DNA of 64,000 bases from NCBI RefSeq assembly GCF_002224125.1, contig NZ_NCSM01000070.1, positions 44,295 through 108,294 of the forward strand, read 5' to 3'. Both the position numbers and the translations under genes were made by a program. Positions within the stretch are counted from its first letter, which is position 1; each line of letters starts with the position of its first letter. The notes beneath the pieces were generated by a model that saw only the letters and a program-made list of their open reading frames with translations, searched no databases and was not told where the DNA came from. This stretch comes from Streptomyces sp. NBS 14/10 (lineage in GTDB: Bacteria > Actinomycetota > Actinomycetes > Streptomycetales > Streptomycetaceae). Positions 16,901 through 26,543 of this stretch are shown piece by piece.

Positions 16901-17752
16901 TTCCTCGGCTTCGGCATGCAGTCGTACGGCGGGGAAATGGCGCTGCGCGTGTTCATGTTCGCGCTGCCGGGCGCGTGTGCGCTGGGGGCACTGTCGCTGT
17001 TCCCGCGCGTCGTGTCGGCCCGCCGGGGCCTGGGCCCGGTGGCCGCGCTGATGGCGGGGCTCGTGCTCATGTTCGGCTTTCTGGTCGCCCGCTGGGGCAA
17101 TGAGACGTTCGAGCGGGTGCGGCCGGGCGAGGTCGCGGCGATGGAGTACGTGTACGCACGCGACAAGCCGACCGTGCGTGTGCTGTGGCTGAGCGATGAC
17201 ACCGTCAACAACGTCACCCCGGCCATGCCGTGGGGGGACCGGGACATGGAGCGGGTGAGCTATCTGCCGACGCTCGCGCCGCGCGACCCGGTCCTCGTCG
17301 ACGGCCTGGTCGAGGCGTTGCGCGGGGCGGGGCCGAACTCGTATCTGATGGTGGGCCGGGGCCAGTCCGTCTATCTGCGTCTTGACTCGGGCTACTCGGC
17401 GGCCTGGGAGCGGCGGCTGCTGCGCTCCCTGGACCGGCGGCCCGAGCTGCGCCGGGTGCTGTCGAACGACGACGCGGCGCTGTACGAGCTGACGCGGCGG
17501 CCACCCGGACCGGCGCCGCGCCCCGCACCGGGGCCGGCCGGGCCGCGGATCACCTGGACGCCGTGGTCGGTGCTCGGCGCGCTCGCGGCGGTCGCGCTGA
17601 TCGCGCTGCTGACCGCGCGTGAGGTGGTGCGGGTGACGGTCCGGCCGAGTGTGCGGCGGCTGCGGTGGCTGCAGGGCTCGTTCTGGTTCTCGCTGCCGCT
17701 GCTGGCCGTGCTGCTGGCGTCGCTCGGGCAGCGCTTCTGGACGATGTCCTAG
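13982..17752 (+). CDS. Flippase fused to a second polytopic membrane domain
   Basis: 1256 residues from GTG 13982. Residues of about 40-450 form a Wzx/MATE-like polysaccharide flippase with about 12 helices (FRNAYALMLNTGISAVLGLGFWLAAARYY near the start). A linker of some 150 residues is Pro/Ala/Tyr-rich, with GPGVYGAYA and PGVYGSYA repeats and an Arg/Pro/Asn-rich part. Residues of about 600-1250 form a second multipass domain with some 12 helices, a large loop (VAAMEYVYARDKPTVRVLWLSDD) and a last helix near the C-terminus. The second half resembles uncharacterised membrane glycosyltransferase or polymerase-like proteins, but I cannot name the family. A flippase joined to a possible polymerase or ligase would export and process the polymer made by the genes upstream. 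Confidence 0.88.
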   Translation: MSDTTTRAEKSADQTVDQSAEKPTARAAAPAGHTSRRGDRDRDQLFRNAYALMLNTGISAVLGLGFWLAAARYYAEDAVGQGSAAIAAMKLLAGVTAVTLTGALARFIPVAGRTTGRLVLRTYAGSSVIVAVAAGVFLLTLDTWGPSYRFLHGTLHGLGFIAAVVGWALLTLQDGVLTGLRRAFWVPVGNTVFSAAKLLLLVALAVAIPTAGVFVSWVASIAVSVVPLGWLVFRRLVPQHVDATRETARPAAYREMGRFLAGDCTGSLFSLAVVYAVPVIVASQVSAADNAYFYITTTIAGTTNLLAINMGASLTVEGSHDPARLAENCRAALRRMARIMVPVCLVLFVFAPQILGVFGDGYAQAAAPLLRWFAVGAALRVVIEVYFAVLRAQSRTSGLAYLQGLLCVSVLGLTLVLLPRMGLTGAGVAEISSLSVIAVISAVKLRGVLRARPVGSTAYAEPAGPGVYGAYAQPGVYGSYAAPPPPPELDTAPDGDLADLAVHGDRGPDPGYGTRWARRVALDHDTLALGIRMGLGHAAPPHSDRPQATAPAPVAPAGGSAWHPDARPRPANRPANRPDTPTRPRATKADAPRRGRVVTLGLWLMLGVALACYWVPVSRMGEGELDGMGGLGLISVLPCATLLGAALLVVAFVGALWPARPRHGLLAAALVATVVSLHAVPAVLEGEPRFATAWQHVGFLDYIGRTGEAAPDLDARWSWPGFFAGAEFLARAGGVTDFTEVLRWWPTALQLLYLAPMMVLLRSLRASWRAKWTAAWLFALCGWVGQDYFSPQGFTYLFYLLFVAVLLVWFREPRVLRGRRWPGEAEVADATRGQRGALLGLLLVLFMASVAAHQLTPFMMLGVVTALVLVRRSELFGLPLLCGVLVAVWVGFLAEPYWSGHFDELFGGVGGVGGNVSSSVSGRIEGGSSVHKLVLYTRVALAGGVLAFACWGVLRRRAAGFAERSLVVLTFVPFLGFGMQSYGGEMALRVFMFALPGACALGALSLFPRVVSARRGLGPVAALMAGLVLMFGFLVARWGNETFERVRPGEVAAMEYVYARDKPTVRVLWLSDDTVNNVTPAMPWGDRDMERVSYLPTLAPRDPVLVDGLVEALRGAGPNSYLMVGRGQSVYLRLDSGYSAAWERRLLRSLDRRPELRRVLSNDDAALYELTRRPPGPAPRPAPGPAGPRITWTPWSVLGALAAVALIALLTAREVVRVTVRPSVRRLRWLQGSFWFSLPLLAVLLASLGQRFWTMS

Positions 17753-18070
17753 GCACCGTAGGAAGGGTCAGCGGCAAGGGTGAGCACCATCGCAGCCGAC
17801 ATGACGAAGCCGGCGACCCCCCAATACTGTGTCGGGATGAAGAAGAAGGTGTTCTCCCACCAGTCCTGGTGCTCACTCTCGCGTTCACCGATGCGGTAGA
17901 GCACCACCCCGATCAGGCAACCGCCCAGGAAGGCAACGATCGGCTCTCCCATGGCCGCACCGGGAAGAACGCCGACCACGAAGAGGATGGGGACCAGTCC
18001 CCCAGAACCCGTCCACATAATTGTCCACCATGCCAAGCTGGTCGTGGATGCTCCTTGGCACCTCGGCCAC
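17749..18070 (-). pseudogene. Small membrane protein gene split by a frameshift
   Basis: Two frames together make one sensible protein. From GTG 18070 one reads a soluble N-terminus ending MVDNYVDGFWG. The neighbouring frame then gives LVPILFVVGVLPGAAMGEPIVAFLGGCLIGVVL, RIGERESEHQDWWENTFFF and a second helix to the stop at 17749. The break falls in a run of five G (around 18000, minus strand); four G would join the halves perfectly at FWG-LVPILF. Either the gene is broken or this is a homopolymer sequencing error. Alternatively, translation from ATG 18018 gives an 89-residue two-helix protein. The stop codons overlap the flippase gene tail-to-tail. Confidence 0.55.
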
Positions 18071-18146
18071 AACCTAGCCCGGCCCATCCGGGACCGGTCC
18101 CGGATGGGCAGCGAGATCCGGCGCCGCCGCGTGGCCGCGACGGCGC

Positions 18147-19553
18147 TCAGCGCTTGAACCAGCGCACCTCGTACCCGTCCATGTCGAACGACCGGCCGTC
18201 GATCTTCGCCTGGATCGGCCGCTTCAGGGTGTTCACCACCAGCAGCGCGTCGTCGTCCGCGAGGACCACCACATTCGGCCGGTCGTCGGCGGCGATGTCC
18301 ACGGCCCGGAAGCGGGTGCCGGGCGGGAACTCCCGGGCGAAGCGGCCGAGCAGGTCCATCATCGGCAGCGGGCGGCCGCCGCCCGCCAGCTCGGTGCTGC
18401 GCCACAGGCAGCCGGGGCACTTGGCGCCGGTGTCCTGCGGGTTCCAGTAGAGCGCGGCGGCCGTACCGCCCTGGGCCAGCCGGGTCATCCCCGCGGCCTG
18501 TACGGCGAGGCGGTGCGGCTCGCTCCAGCCGTCGCGGTCGTCGTCGGCGTCGGGCGGCTCCACGTACCACTCGGCCCACCACACCGGCAGCCGCGTGGTC
18601 TCGCGCAGCCAGCGCGTCACATCCGTGAACTTGGCGGTCGCGCCGAACTCGTCCGGCAGCAGCTGATCGCCCTCGCGGGTGTAGCTGGAGCCGTCGACGA
18701 CGACGAAGTCCGCGCCCGCCTTGTGCCGGTTCCAGTACGTGATCACATCGGCGGAGCGCTGGTCGAGCGAGCCCCAGGGCCCGCTGACCGCCGGGGAGCC
18801 GCCGGAACCACCCGAGCCATTGAAGTCGCCCGCCGCGCCCGGCGGCTCGCTGTCCGCGACCACGTACGGCCCGCCGACCAGGTTGTGCGCGTTCTGCCGC
18901 TTCAGCTCCGCGTAGACCAGGTTGTAGAGCTTGGTGTAGCCCTCGTAGTCCCAGCGATTCCTGTCGTCGTCGTAGAAGCCCTTGAGCTCGTTCCAGACGA
19001 TGAAGTGGCGCACATCCGGATAGCGCCGGGCGACCTTGCCCGCGAGCTCGGCGAAGTCCGCGTAGTGCTCGGGGGTGGGCGCCGTCTCCAGGGCCTGCTG
19101 CGACCAGTCCGTGTCCCCCGGTTTACCGCCCTTCATCCAGTCGGGGGCGCAGCACAGGGTGAGTACGGGCGTGGCGCCGGTCCTGCGCATGAGGTCGACG
19201 CGGCGGTCGAGGTCGGCGAAGTCGTAGCGGCCGGGCGAGGGCTCGGGGTTGCTCGCGCCCCAGCCCATGATGTGCTGGTTCTGCGTCAGCGGCTGTGCGG
19301 AGAGCGTCCTCTCCGCCGCGCGCCTGCCCTGCTCGGTGCCGCGGTCGGCGCTGTACTGGGTGTGGGTGAGGCCCCAGCCGGGCGCCGCCGTGACGGGCCG
19401 CTCACGCGTCCGGTCCGCGCCCCGCCGCCCGGCGTCGTCCCCCGGCCGGCCGGCGCAGGTGGTGAGCAGCAGCGCCAGGGCCGCCACGCCGATGCCGAGC
19501 AGCGCCGCGATCCGCCACCGCCCGGCGAACCCGAGCCCGCGCGATAACACCAT
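18147..19553 (-). CDS. Exported clan-A glycoside hydrolase (GH39-like)
   Basis: 468 residues; ATG 19553 has GGGGGACGG just upstream, and the longer frame is unsupported. A hydrophobic N-terminus (about 15-33) ends LLLTTCAG, which could be a signal anchor or weak lipobox. The TIM-barrel shows the clan-A acid/base in HFIVWNELKGF (Glu189) and a nucleophile in LPVWWAEWYVEP (Glu328), with LTLCCAPDWM and YWNPQDTGAKCPGC between and after. The closest known class is GH39-like xylosidase or related exported hydrolases. Lying next to the polysaccharide locus in the opposite orientation, it may trim or degrade that polymer. Substrate specificity is unknown. Confidence 0.85.
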   Translation of the reverse strand: MVLSRGLGFAGRWRIAALLGIGVAALALLLTTCAGRPGDDAGRRGADRTRERPVTAAPGWGLTHTQYSADRGTEQGRRAAERTLSAQPLTQNQHIMGWGASNPEPSPGRYDFADLDRRVDLMRRTGATPVLTLCCAPDWMKGGKPGDTDWSQQALETAPTPEHYADFAELAGKVARRYPDVRHFIVWNELKGFYDDDRNRWDYEGYTKLYNLVYAELKRQNAHNLVGGPYVVADSEPPGAAGDFNGSGGSGGSPAVSGPWGSLDQRSADVITYWNRHKAGADFVVVDGSSYTREGDQLLPDEFGATAKFTDVTRWLRETTRLPVWWAEWYVEPPDADDDRDGWSEPHRLAVQAAGMTRLAQGGTAAALYWNPQDTGAKCPGCLWRSTELAGGGRPLPMMDLLGRFAREFPPGTRFRAVDIAADDRPNVVVLADDDALLVVNTLKRPIQAKIDGRSFDMDGYEVRWFKR

Positions 19554-19752
19554 CCGTCCCCCTGTATGACGTCCCGTCTCATGACGCCCCATATCGGGTA
19601 AGAGTATCCATGAACGCCCCCATTCGGCGGGCTTCTTCGAGAACAGCTCGGTAAACGCCCCCAAACCCAGGTGCGCGACGGACCCCCGTGCTGAATCATG
19701 GCTCGGGTGTGCGCTGACCGCCGCACCGTCCCACCCGACCAGGAGGCAGGCC

Positions 19753-20850
<1,098 letters not shown>

Positions 20851-20883
20851 CGGTCGGCCCGGTCCTGGCTTTGGTCCCGACCG
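20851..20883. terminator. Hairpin between convergent genes
   Basis: CGGTCGG (20851-20857) pairs with CCGACCG (20877-20883), with further GGACC-type pairing inside. It starts right after the ATPase stop and ends 13 bases before the end of ddaH, so it can serve both genes. Confidence 0.5.
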
Positions 20884-20896
20884 TCAGGCTGCTCTG

Positions 20897-21673
20897 TCAG
20901 GCGTAAAGATCGCGCAGGCGCACCGACAGGCAGGTCACACAGCCCTCCATCTTCTCGAACTCGCTGATGTCCACGGGCACCGGCTCGTACCCGAGATCCG
21001 CGAACAGCTCGGCGCTCTTGGGCGCGCTCGCCGCCATCAGCAGCTTGCCGCCGCCGAGCAGCACGACATGGGCGCCGGACTCCTCGGGGACGGGGAGGAA
21101 GCGCGGAAACGCCCGTACGTCGTCGACCAGCGGCGGATAGCCGATGACCGTGCCGTCGGGGAGGGCGGTGACGGCCGACTTGAGATGGAGCACCTTGCTG
21201 ACCGGGACCGCCACCACCCGGGCGCCCAGCGGCTCGAAGACGGCGCGCAGCTGCCGTACGCCGTCGGCGTCGGTGCGGCCGCCGCGGCCGACGTAGAGGG
21301 TGTCACCGATCTTGAGAACGTCCCCGCCGTCCAGGGTGCCCGGCTCGCGGATCCGGTTCACCGAACACCCGAGCGCGGTCACCGCCTCCTCCGCGTCGGC
21401 GGTTTCGGCGCGGCGGGAGGCGGCGCCGGGGCGGGCGATCAGCGCGACGTTCTTGTAGACGACCATGGTGTCCTCGACGAAGACGCCGTCCGGGCAGTCG
21501 TCCGCCGGGGGCACCTCCACCGGCTCCCAGCCGTGCGCGCGCAGCGCCACGACGTAGACCTCCCACTGCCGCAGCGCCAGCGCGGCGTCGACCGGCTTAC
21601 GGTCGATGTGGGTGACGAGCCCTTCGGCGAGGCGGGGGCTGGGCCGCCGGACGATGGCTTTGGCGCTGGGCAT
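20897..21673 (-). CDS. ddaH: Dimethylargininase (N(G),N(G)-dimethylarginine dimethylaminohydrolase)
   Basis: 258 residues. The guanidino-modifying fold is recognisable: FVEDTMVVY near residue 65-73, REPGTLDGGDVL (Asp115 and Asp118), catalytic His163 in KVLHLKSAVT and the nucleophile Cys248 in MEGCVTCLSVRL. The enzyme converts methylarginines to citrulline plus methylamines. The frame extends upstream to 21742, where codons form a DQDQDQDQD tract from a 6-bp repeat; ATG 21673 is preferred because homologous sequence (AIVRRPSP) starts there. The gene is convergent with the ATPase and followed upstream by a co-directional GntR gene. Confidence 0.93.
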   Translation of the reverse strand: MPSAKAIVRRPSPRLAEGLVTHIDRKPVDAALALRQWEVYVVALRAHGWEPVEVPPADDCPDGVFVEDTMVVYKNVALIARPGAASRRAETADAEEAVTALGCSVNRIREPGTLDGGDVLKIGDTLYVGRGGRTDADGVRQLRAVFEPLGARVVAVPVSKVLHLKSAVTALPDGTVIGYPPLVDDVRAFPRFLPVPEESGAHVVLLGGGKLLMAASAPKSAELFADLGYEPVPVDISEFEKMEGCVTCLSVRLRDLYA

Positions 21674-21787
21674 GGGGACTCCATCCTGGTCCTGGTCCTG
21701 ATCCTGGTCGGCTGCGGGCCTCCGGCCTCCATGGTGCGGCACGCGCCCGGCCGTTCGGGGCTTTGGCGATCCGCCGGGCGCACGCCG

Positions 21788-22168
21788 TCACGCGTCCGCG
21801 GCGTACACCGCCCGCAGCGCCTCGTCCACGGCGGTCTGCGCGGCCGTCCGGTCCAGGCCGAGCCGCCGGACCCGTTGGGCGTAGGCCGCCGCCGCGCTCG
21901 CGGCTTCCCGCGCGGCCGCGTCGCCCGCGGCGGCGACGAAGCTGCCGTGGCGGCCTCGGGTCTCGATCACCCCGTCGGACTCCAGCGCCCGATATGCCTT
22001 GGCGACGGTGTTCGCCGCGAGCCCCAGCTCCTCGGCGAAGCCGCGTACGGTGGGCAGCTTGTAGCCCACCGGGAGGCCCCCCGAGCGGACCTGGTCGGCG
22101 ATCTGGGCGCGGATCTGTTCGAACGGGGCCGTCGCCGAATCCGGGTCGACGGTGATCTTCAAGGCCAC
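21788..22168 (-). CDS. GntR-family regulator, YtrA-like short type
   Basis: 126 residues from GTG 22168. A winged helix-turn-helix of the GntR type is clear: APFEQIRAQIADQVRSGGLPVGYKLPTVRGFAEELGLAANTVAKAYRALESDGVIETRGRHGSFV. The C-terminal part is only about 50 residues, helical and Ala-rich, as in YtrA regulators, which dimerise but bind no large ligand. It lies 114 bases upstream of ddaH on the same strand and diverges from the double GNAT gene, so it may control either. Confidence 0.9.
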   Translation of the reverse strand: MALKITVDPDSATAPFEQIRAQIADQVRSGGLPVGYKLPTVRGFAEELGLAANTVAKAYRALESDGVIETRGRHGSFVAAAGDAAAREAASAAAAYAQRVRRLGLDRTAAQTAVDEALRAVYAADA

Positions 22169-22292
22169 GGGCTGGGCTCCAGGGCGTGCGGGCGGGTTTG
22201 TCGCACCTATTGTGTGCCACGGTCGGCCGGGCGGTGCGCAGACACGGAAATGGAGGGGCGGCGCGGGGCGGCGGGCCGTACCCTGCGGCACC

Positions 22293-23222
22293 ATGACGCT
22301 GATCGTGCGCGATTTCCGTGCCGCGGACGCCGAGGCCGCCGCCGAGGTGCGGCGCTCCGCCTTCCCGTATCTCGTGACGACACCGGAGACAGTGGCCTGG
22401 ACGGTCGCCAGCGCGCCGCCCGAGCAGCAGTACCGGCTGCTGGTCTCGGAGGCCGACGGACAGGTCGTCGGCTCCTGTGCGACGGGTGTGTTCCACGACA
22501 GCAGCGAGCCGGGGCAGGCGTTCGCCCAGACCACGGTGCACGCCGACGCGCGCGGTACGGGGGCCGGGTCCGCGCTGGTGTCGGCCGCCGAGGAGCGCCT
22601 GGCGGGGCTGGGGGCGGCCAAGGTGTCCGCCTGGGCGCTGGACGAGCCGCGCTGCGTGACCTTCGCCGAGCGGCGCGGCTACCGGCGCGGCCGCGGCTCC
22701 CGTGTCCAGCGTCTTGACCTGGCCGGCGCCGCGCTGCCGCCGCTCGATCTCCAGGCCCTCCCCGGCGGCGTCGAGTTGCGCACGGCCGCCGACTTCGCCG
22801 ACGACCCGCGCCCGCTGTACGAGGCGGACGCCGAGTGCACGGAGGACGAGCCGGGCGATGTCCGGTTCGCCGGCCCGCCGTACGCCGAGTGGCTGGCCCT
22901 CACCTGGGAACATCCGGCCCTGGACCGCGAGCTGACCACGGTCGCCGTCGTCGACGGCGCCGTCGCCGCGTTCGTCTTGGCCCATACCGACGGGCGCGGC
23001 CGGTACTGGTCGGGCATGACCGGCACGGCCCGCGCCTTCCGCGGCCGGAGGCTGGCCAAGCTCGCCAAGAACGACTCGCTGCACCGCGCCCGCGCGGCCG
23101 GCTGCGTGGAGGCGTTCGCCGGCAACGACGGGGGCAATGAGCCGATGCTCGCCGTCAACAAGTGGTTCGGCTACACGCCGGTGGCCACGCAGTGGCGGTA
23201 CGTACGGGAGCTCGGCGCGTAG
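22293..23222 (+). CDS. Tandem-GNAT acetyltransferase
   Basis: 309 residues from ATG 22293. The first GNAT domain contains QVVGSCATGVF and the acetyl-CoA loop VHADARGTGAGSALVSAAEERLAG (about residues 85-105). The second, weaker one includes AAFVLAHTDGRG, MTGTARAFRGRRLAKLAKNDSLHRARAAGC and NEPMLAVNKWFGYTPV, which is typical of the C-terminal half of mycothiol synthase-like double GNATs. Domain spacing also fits that group, but substrate is unknown. It diverges from the GntR regulator, with 124 bases between them. Confidence 0.88.
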   Translation: MTLIVRDFRAADAEAAAEVRRSAFPYLVTTPETVAWTVASAPPEQQYRLLVSEADGQVVGSCATGVFHDSSEPGQAFAQTTVHADARGTGAGSALVSAAEERLAGLGAAKVSAWALDEPRCVTFAERRGYRRGRGSRVQRLDLAGAALPPLDLQALPGGVELRTAADFADDPRPLYEADAECTEDEPGDVRFAGPPYAEWLALTWEHPALDRELTTVAVVDGAVAAFVLAHTDGRGRYWSGMTGTARAFRGRRLAKLAKNDSLHRARAAGCVEAFAGNDGGNEPMLAVNKWFGYTPVATQWRYVRELGA

Positions 23223-23327
23223 CGCGCGAACCCCGGCAGCCGACCCCGCGGTCGCCAGCAGCCCACGGCCCGGTGGTCCCGCGCCACTGCGAGCGGGACC
23301 ACCGGGCCGTCACCGTGACGCCGCCGG

Positions 23328-24824
23328 TCAGGATGTTTTCGCGGGTCCGCGCAGCACCAGCCGCTTCGCCAGCGGCCAGCACAGGATCAGCGCTATCACC
23401 ACATACACGGTCACCGAGAAGGGCGTGTTGACCAGCCCCGACACACTCCCGTCGCTGATCTGCAGGGCCCGCCGCAGCTGCTGTTCGGCCCCCGGCCCGA
23501 GGATGACGCCGATCACCGCGGGCAGCACCGGCAGGCCGTAACGCCGCATCAGCAGCCCCAGCAGGCCGATGATCAGCAGGATCACCAGGTCCAGCGGCTC
23601 GCCGCCCACCGCATACGCGCCGACCGCCGCGAAGAAGAGGATGCCCGCGTACAGATACGGCCTCGGGACGCGCAGCAGCTTGGCCCATACGGGCGCCAGC
23701 GGCAGGTTGAGCACCAGCAGCATCACCATGGCGATGAACAGCGAGGCGATCAGCCCCCACACCAGGTCCGGTTCGCGTTCGAAGAGCAGCGGTCCCGGCT
23801 GGATGCCGTACTGCTGGAAGGCGGCCAGCATCACCGCGGCGACCGCGGTGGTGGGCAGGCCGAGGGTGAGCATCGAGACGAGCGTGCCCGCGGCGGACGC
23901 GGAGGCGGCCGACTCGGGCCCGGCCACACCCTCGATGGCGCCCTTGCCGAACTCGTCGCGGTGCTTGGAGAGCCGCTTCTCGGTCACGTACGACAGGAAG
24001 GTGGGGATCTCCGCGCCGCCCGCCGGGATCGCGCCGAACGGGAAGCCGATCGCCGGACCGCGCAGCCAGGGCTTCCAGGTGCGGCGCAGCTCGGCCTTGC
24101 CGAGCCAGGGGCGGCCGACCGGGATCGGCTCGTCGGGGCGGCGGCGCAGATGCAGGGCCACCCACAGCGCCTCGCCGATGGCGAAGAGGCCGACCGCGAC
24201 GATGACGACGTCGATGCCGTCGGCGAGCTGGAGCGAGCCGAAGGTGAGCCGCTGCTGTCCGGTCATCTGGTCCAGGCCCACCAGGCCGATGGTGAGCCCG
24301 ATCAGCAGCGAGGCGAAGCCGCGGATGCGGGAGCTGCCGAGCACGGACGTCACGGCGATGAAGGCCAGCACCATGATGGCGAAGTAGTCGGGTGCGCCGA
24401 TGTCGACGGCGAGCTCGGCGACGGTCGGGGCGAGGAAGACCAGCAGACAGGTGCCGATCATGCCGCCCGCGAAGTGTCCGATGGCCGCCGCCGCGAGCGC
24501 CTGGGCGCCGCGCCCGGAGCGGGCCATGGGATGGCCTTCCATGGCGGCGACGACGGCGGCGGTCTCACCCGGGGTGTTGAGGAGGATGGAGGTGGTGGAG
24601 CCGCCGAACATACCGCCGTAGTAGATGCCCGCGAACATGATGAACGCGGCGGTGGGGTCGAGCCCGTAGGTGACGGGCAGCAGCAGCGCGACCGCCATCG
24701 CCGGGCCGATACCGGGGAGCACCCCGATGGCGGTGCCCAGCAGCACGCCGACCGCCGCCCACAGCAGGTTGACCGGGCTCAGGGCGGTGCCGAAGCCGTC
24801 GAGGAGGGAGGAGAGGGAGTCCAT
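23328..24824 (-). CDS. tctA: Tripartite tricarboxylate transporter, large permease TctA
   Basis: 498 residues with about 12 helices. TctA signatures are evident: [60 protein letters not shown], and in the second half [19 protein letters not shown] and [17 protein letters not shown]. It is the channel-forming subunit of a periplasmic-binding-protein-dependent, ion-driven carrier for citrate or related carboxylates. It starts four bases after tctB stops, as the last gene of the tctC-tctB-tctA operon. Confidence 0.96.
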   Translation of the reverse strand: MDSLSSLLDGFGTALSPVNLLWAAVGVLLGTAIGVLPGIGPAMAVALLLPVTYGLDPTAAFIMFAGIYYGGMFGGSTTSILLNTPGETAAVVAAMEGHPMARSGRGAQALAAAAIGHFAGGMIGTCLLVFLAPTVAELAVDIGAPDYFAIMVLAFIAVTSVLGSSRIRGFASLLIGLTIGLVGLDQMTGQQRLTFGSLQLADGIDVVIVAVGLFAIGEALWVALHLRRRPDEPIPVGRPWLGKAELRRTWKPWLRGPAIGFPFGAIPAGGAEIPTFLSYVTEKRLSKHRDEFGKGAIEGVAGPESAASASAAGTLVSMLTLGLPTTAVAAVMLAAFQQYGIQPGPLLFEREPDLVWGLIASLFIAMVMLLVLNLPLAPVWAKLLRVPRPYLYAGILFFAAVGAYAVGGEPLDLVILLIIGLLGLLMRRYGLPVLPAVIGVILGPGAEQQLRRALQISDGSVSGLVNTPFSVTVYVVIALILCWPLAKRLVLRGPAKTS

Positions 24825-24828
24825 CGCG

Positions 24829-25392
24829 TTACAGCACCTCCATCAGCGGGCCGCCGGGCAGCGGCACCGCGAGCAGCCGGTCGAAGACGAAGAAGGTGAC
24901 GGTGGAGAGCACGGCCGCGATCAGCGGGTCGCGGTGGAAGGCGCGGCTGCCGAGGGCGTACGCCGAGCCCCAGAAGAGCAGGGCGCCGGAGATGGGGAAG
25001 CCGAGCGGGTCGATGAGGAAGGCGTTGGCGAGGAACACACCGGCCAGCAGCAGGACGGTGCGCCAGTCGCCGGGCGCGGCCAGGTCGATGTCCTCGCCGC
25101 CTTCCGCCTCGCCCTTGCCGCCGCGCAGCACGTCCACGGCCAGCAGTACGGCGACGACCAGCAGCGCGACGCCGACGACGATCGGCACGGTCCTGGGGCC
25201 GACGGGGCCGCGCTGGGCGAAGTCGGTGTCCATGGTGAGGGCGTCGGTGAGTACGAGGACGCCGATGGCCAGCAGCAGGGCGCAGACGCCGAGCTCGGAG
25301 CGGCCGCGCAGGAACGCTCTGAGCCCTGTGCCGGGGTCCGTGTTGTCGGCTGTGTTGGTGTTGGTGTTGGTGTCCGCGTGGCTGTCCGTCAC
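24829..25392 (-). CDS. tctB: Tripartite tricarboxylate transporter, small permease TctB
   Basis: 187 residues from GTG 25392, overlapping the tctC stop. The N-terminus is hydrophilic and carries a NTNTNT tract from a short tandem DNA repeat. Four helices follow (about 35-55, 75-95, 115-140 and 155-175), with [17 protein letters not shown], the DUF1468/TctB pattern, and [20 protein letters not shown]. It is the accessory membrane subunit that stabilises TctA. Family length is normal. Confidence 0.93.
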   Translation of the reverse strand: MTDSHADTNTNTNTADNTDPGTGLRAFLRGRSELGVCALLLAIGVLVLTDALTMDTDFAQRGPVGPRTVPIVVGVALLVVAVLLAVDVLRGGKGEAEGGEDIDLAAPGDWRTVLLLAGVFLANAFLIDPLGFPISGALLFWGSAYALGSRAFHRDPLIAAVLSTVTFFVFDRLLAVPLPGGPLMEVL

Positions 25393-26384
25393 AGTCCCAG
25401 CTCCTTCAGCACCGTGTCCACGCGCTTGTCCTGGGCGGTCAGGAAGCGTCCGAACGCGTCCCCCGTCATGAAGGCGTCGGTCCAGCGGTTGCGCCGCACC
25501 GCCTCCTGCCACTGCTTCGAGGCGTGCATCTTCGTGACCAGGTCGATCAGCTTGTCGCGTTCGGTGTCGGTCAGTCCGGGCGGGGCGACGATGCCGCGCC
25601 AGTTGGTGAACGAGACATCGAGGCCGGACTCCTTGAGCGTCGGCGCGTCCAGGCCCGGCAGGCGCTTTTCGCTGGTCACCGCGAGCACGCGCAACTCGCC
25701 CGCCTCGATCTGGTCCAGGTACTCGCCGACGCCGGAGACGCCGAAGGCGACCTTGCCGCCGAGGACGGAGGCCAGCAGTTCGCCACCGCCGTCGTACGGG
25801 ATGTAGTTGACCTTCTTCGGGGCGATCCCGGCGGCCTTGGCCATCAGCATGGGGGCCAGATGGTCCGGTCCGCCGGGCGAGGAGCCGCCGCCCACGGGCA
25901 GCGAGCCGGGCTTGTCGCGCCAGTCCGCGACCAGTTGATCGAAGTCGCGGTACTTGGAGTCTTTGGCCACGACCACGATGTCCGGCTCCTGGGTGAGCCT
26001 CGCGATCGGCGTCGTGTCGGCGAGCGTGGACGGCGCGTGGTTGGTGTGCACCGCGCCCACCACCCCCAGGCCCATGGACATCGCCAGCTTGCCGTTGCCG
26101 CGCTCGGCCACCAGGCGGCTGAGCCCGACGGTGCCGCCCGCGCCGGGCAGGTTGAACACTTCGATGTTGCGGCTCAGATCGGCGTCCTCAGCGCTCTTGG
26201 CCGCCGTACGCGCCGTGATGTCATAGCCGCCACCTGGGGTGTTGGGCACCATCAGGCGCAGGCCGGGGATGTGGGTACCGGTGGCGGAGCCGCTGCCGGA
26301 GCTGAGCAGCGGAGGCCCGAGGAGCACGATCAGAGCCGCAGAGAAGAGGGCGAGCGGGGTACGCAGACGCGGACTCAGACGCAC
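25389..26384 (-). CDS. tctC: Tripartite tricarboxylate transporter, substrate-binding protein TctC
   Basis: 331 residues from GTG 26384, which has AAAGGCGG upstream; a GTG at 26435 would add 17 hydrophilic residues before the signal peptide. The exported N-terminus (LALFSAALIVLLGPPLL) is followed by the TctC/Bug pattern: LRLMVPNTPGGGYDITARTAAK, FNLPGAGGTVGLSRLV, GGSSPGGPDHLAPMLMAK, VNYIPYDGGGELLASVLGGKVAFGVSGVGEY and NWRGIVAPPGL. It captures the carboxylate outside the membrane for TctAB. No lipobox cysteine is evident, which is unusual for a Gram-positive binding protein and suggests an N-terminal anchor instead. Confidence 0.94.
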   Translation of the reverse strand: MRLSPRLRTPLALFSAALIVLLGPPLLSSGSGSATGTHIPGLRLMVPNTPGGGYDITARTAAKSAEDADLSRNIEVFNLPGAGGTVGLSRLVAERGNGKLAMSMGLGVVGAVHTNHAPSTLADTTPIARLTQEPDIVVVAKDSKYRDFDQLVADWRDKPGSLPVGGGSSPGGPDHLAPMLMAKAAGIAPKKVNYIPYDGGGELLASVLGGKVAFGVSGVGEYLDQIEAGELRVLAVTSEKRLPGLDAPTLKESGLDVSFTNWRGIVAPPGLTDTERDKLIDLVTKMHASKQWQEAVRRNRWTDAFMTGDAFGRFLTAQDKRVDTVLKELGL

Positions 26385-26543
26385 GGTGACACCGCCTTTC
26401 TGTTCTTGCGTGGGTGTCTGTGTGAGGCGCGCCACATGTTGCCGGTGGGTTAACGCGCTGTCTCTCTTTCGGTATTAAGAGACCTTGTGGTCGTTGCGTA
26501 CACGGCGAAGGCCAACGGGGAAGGCAACGGGAAGGCGCGTTCG

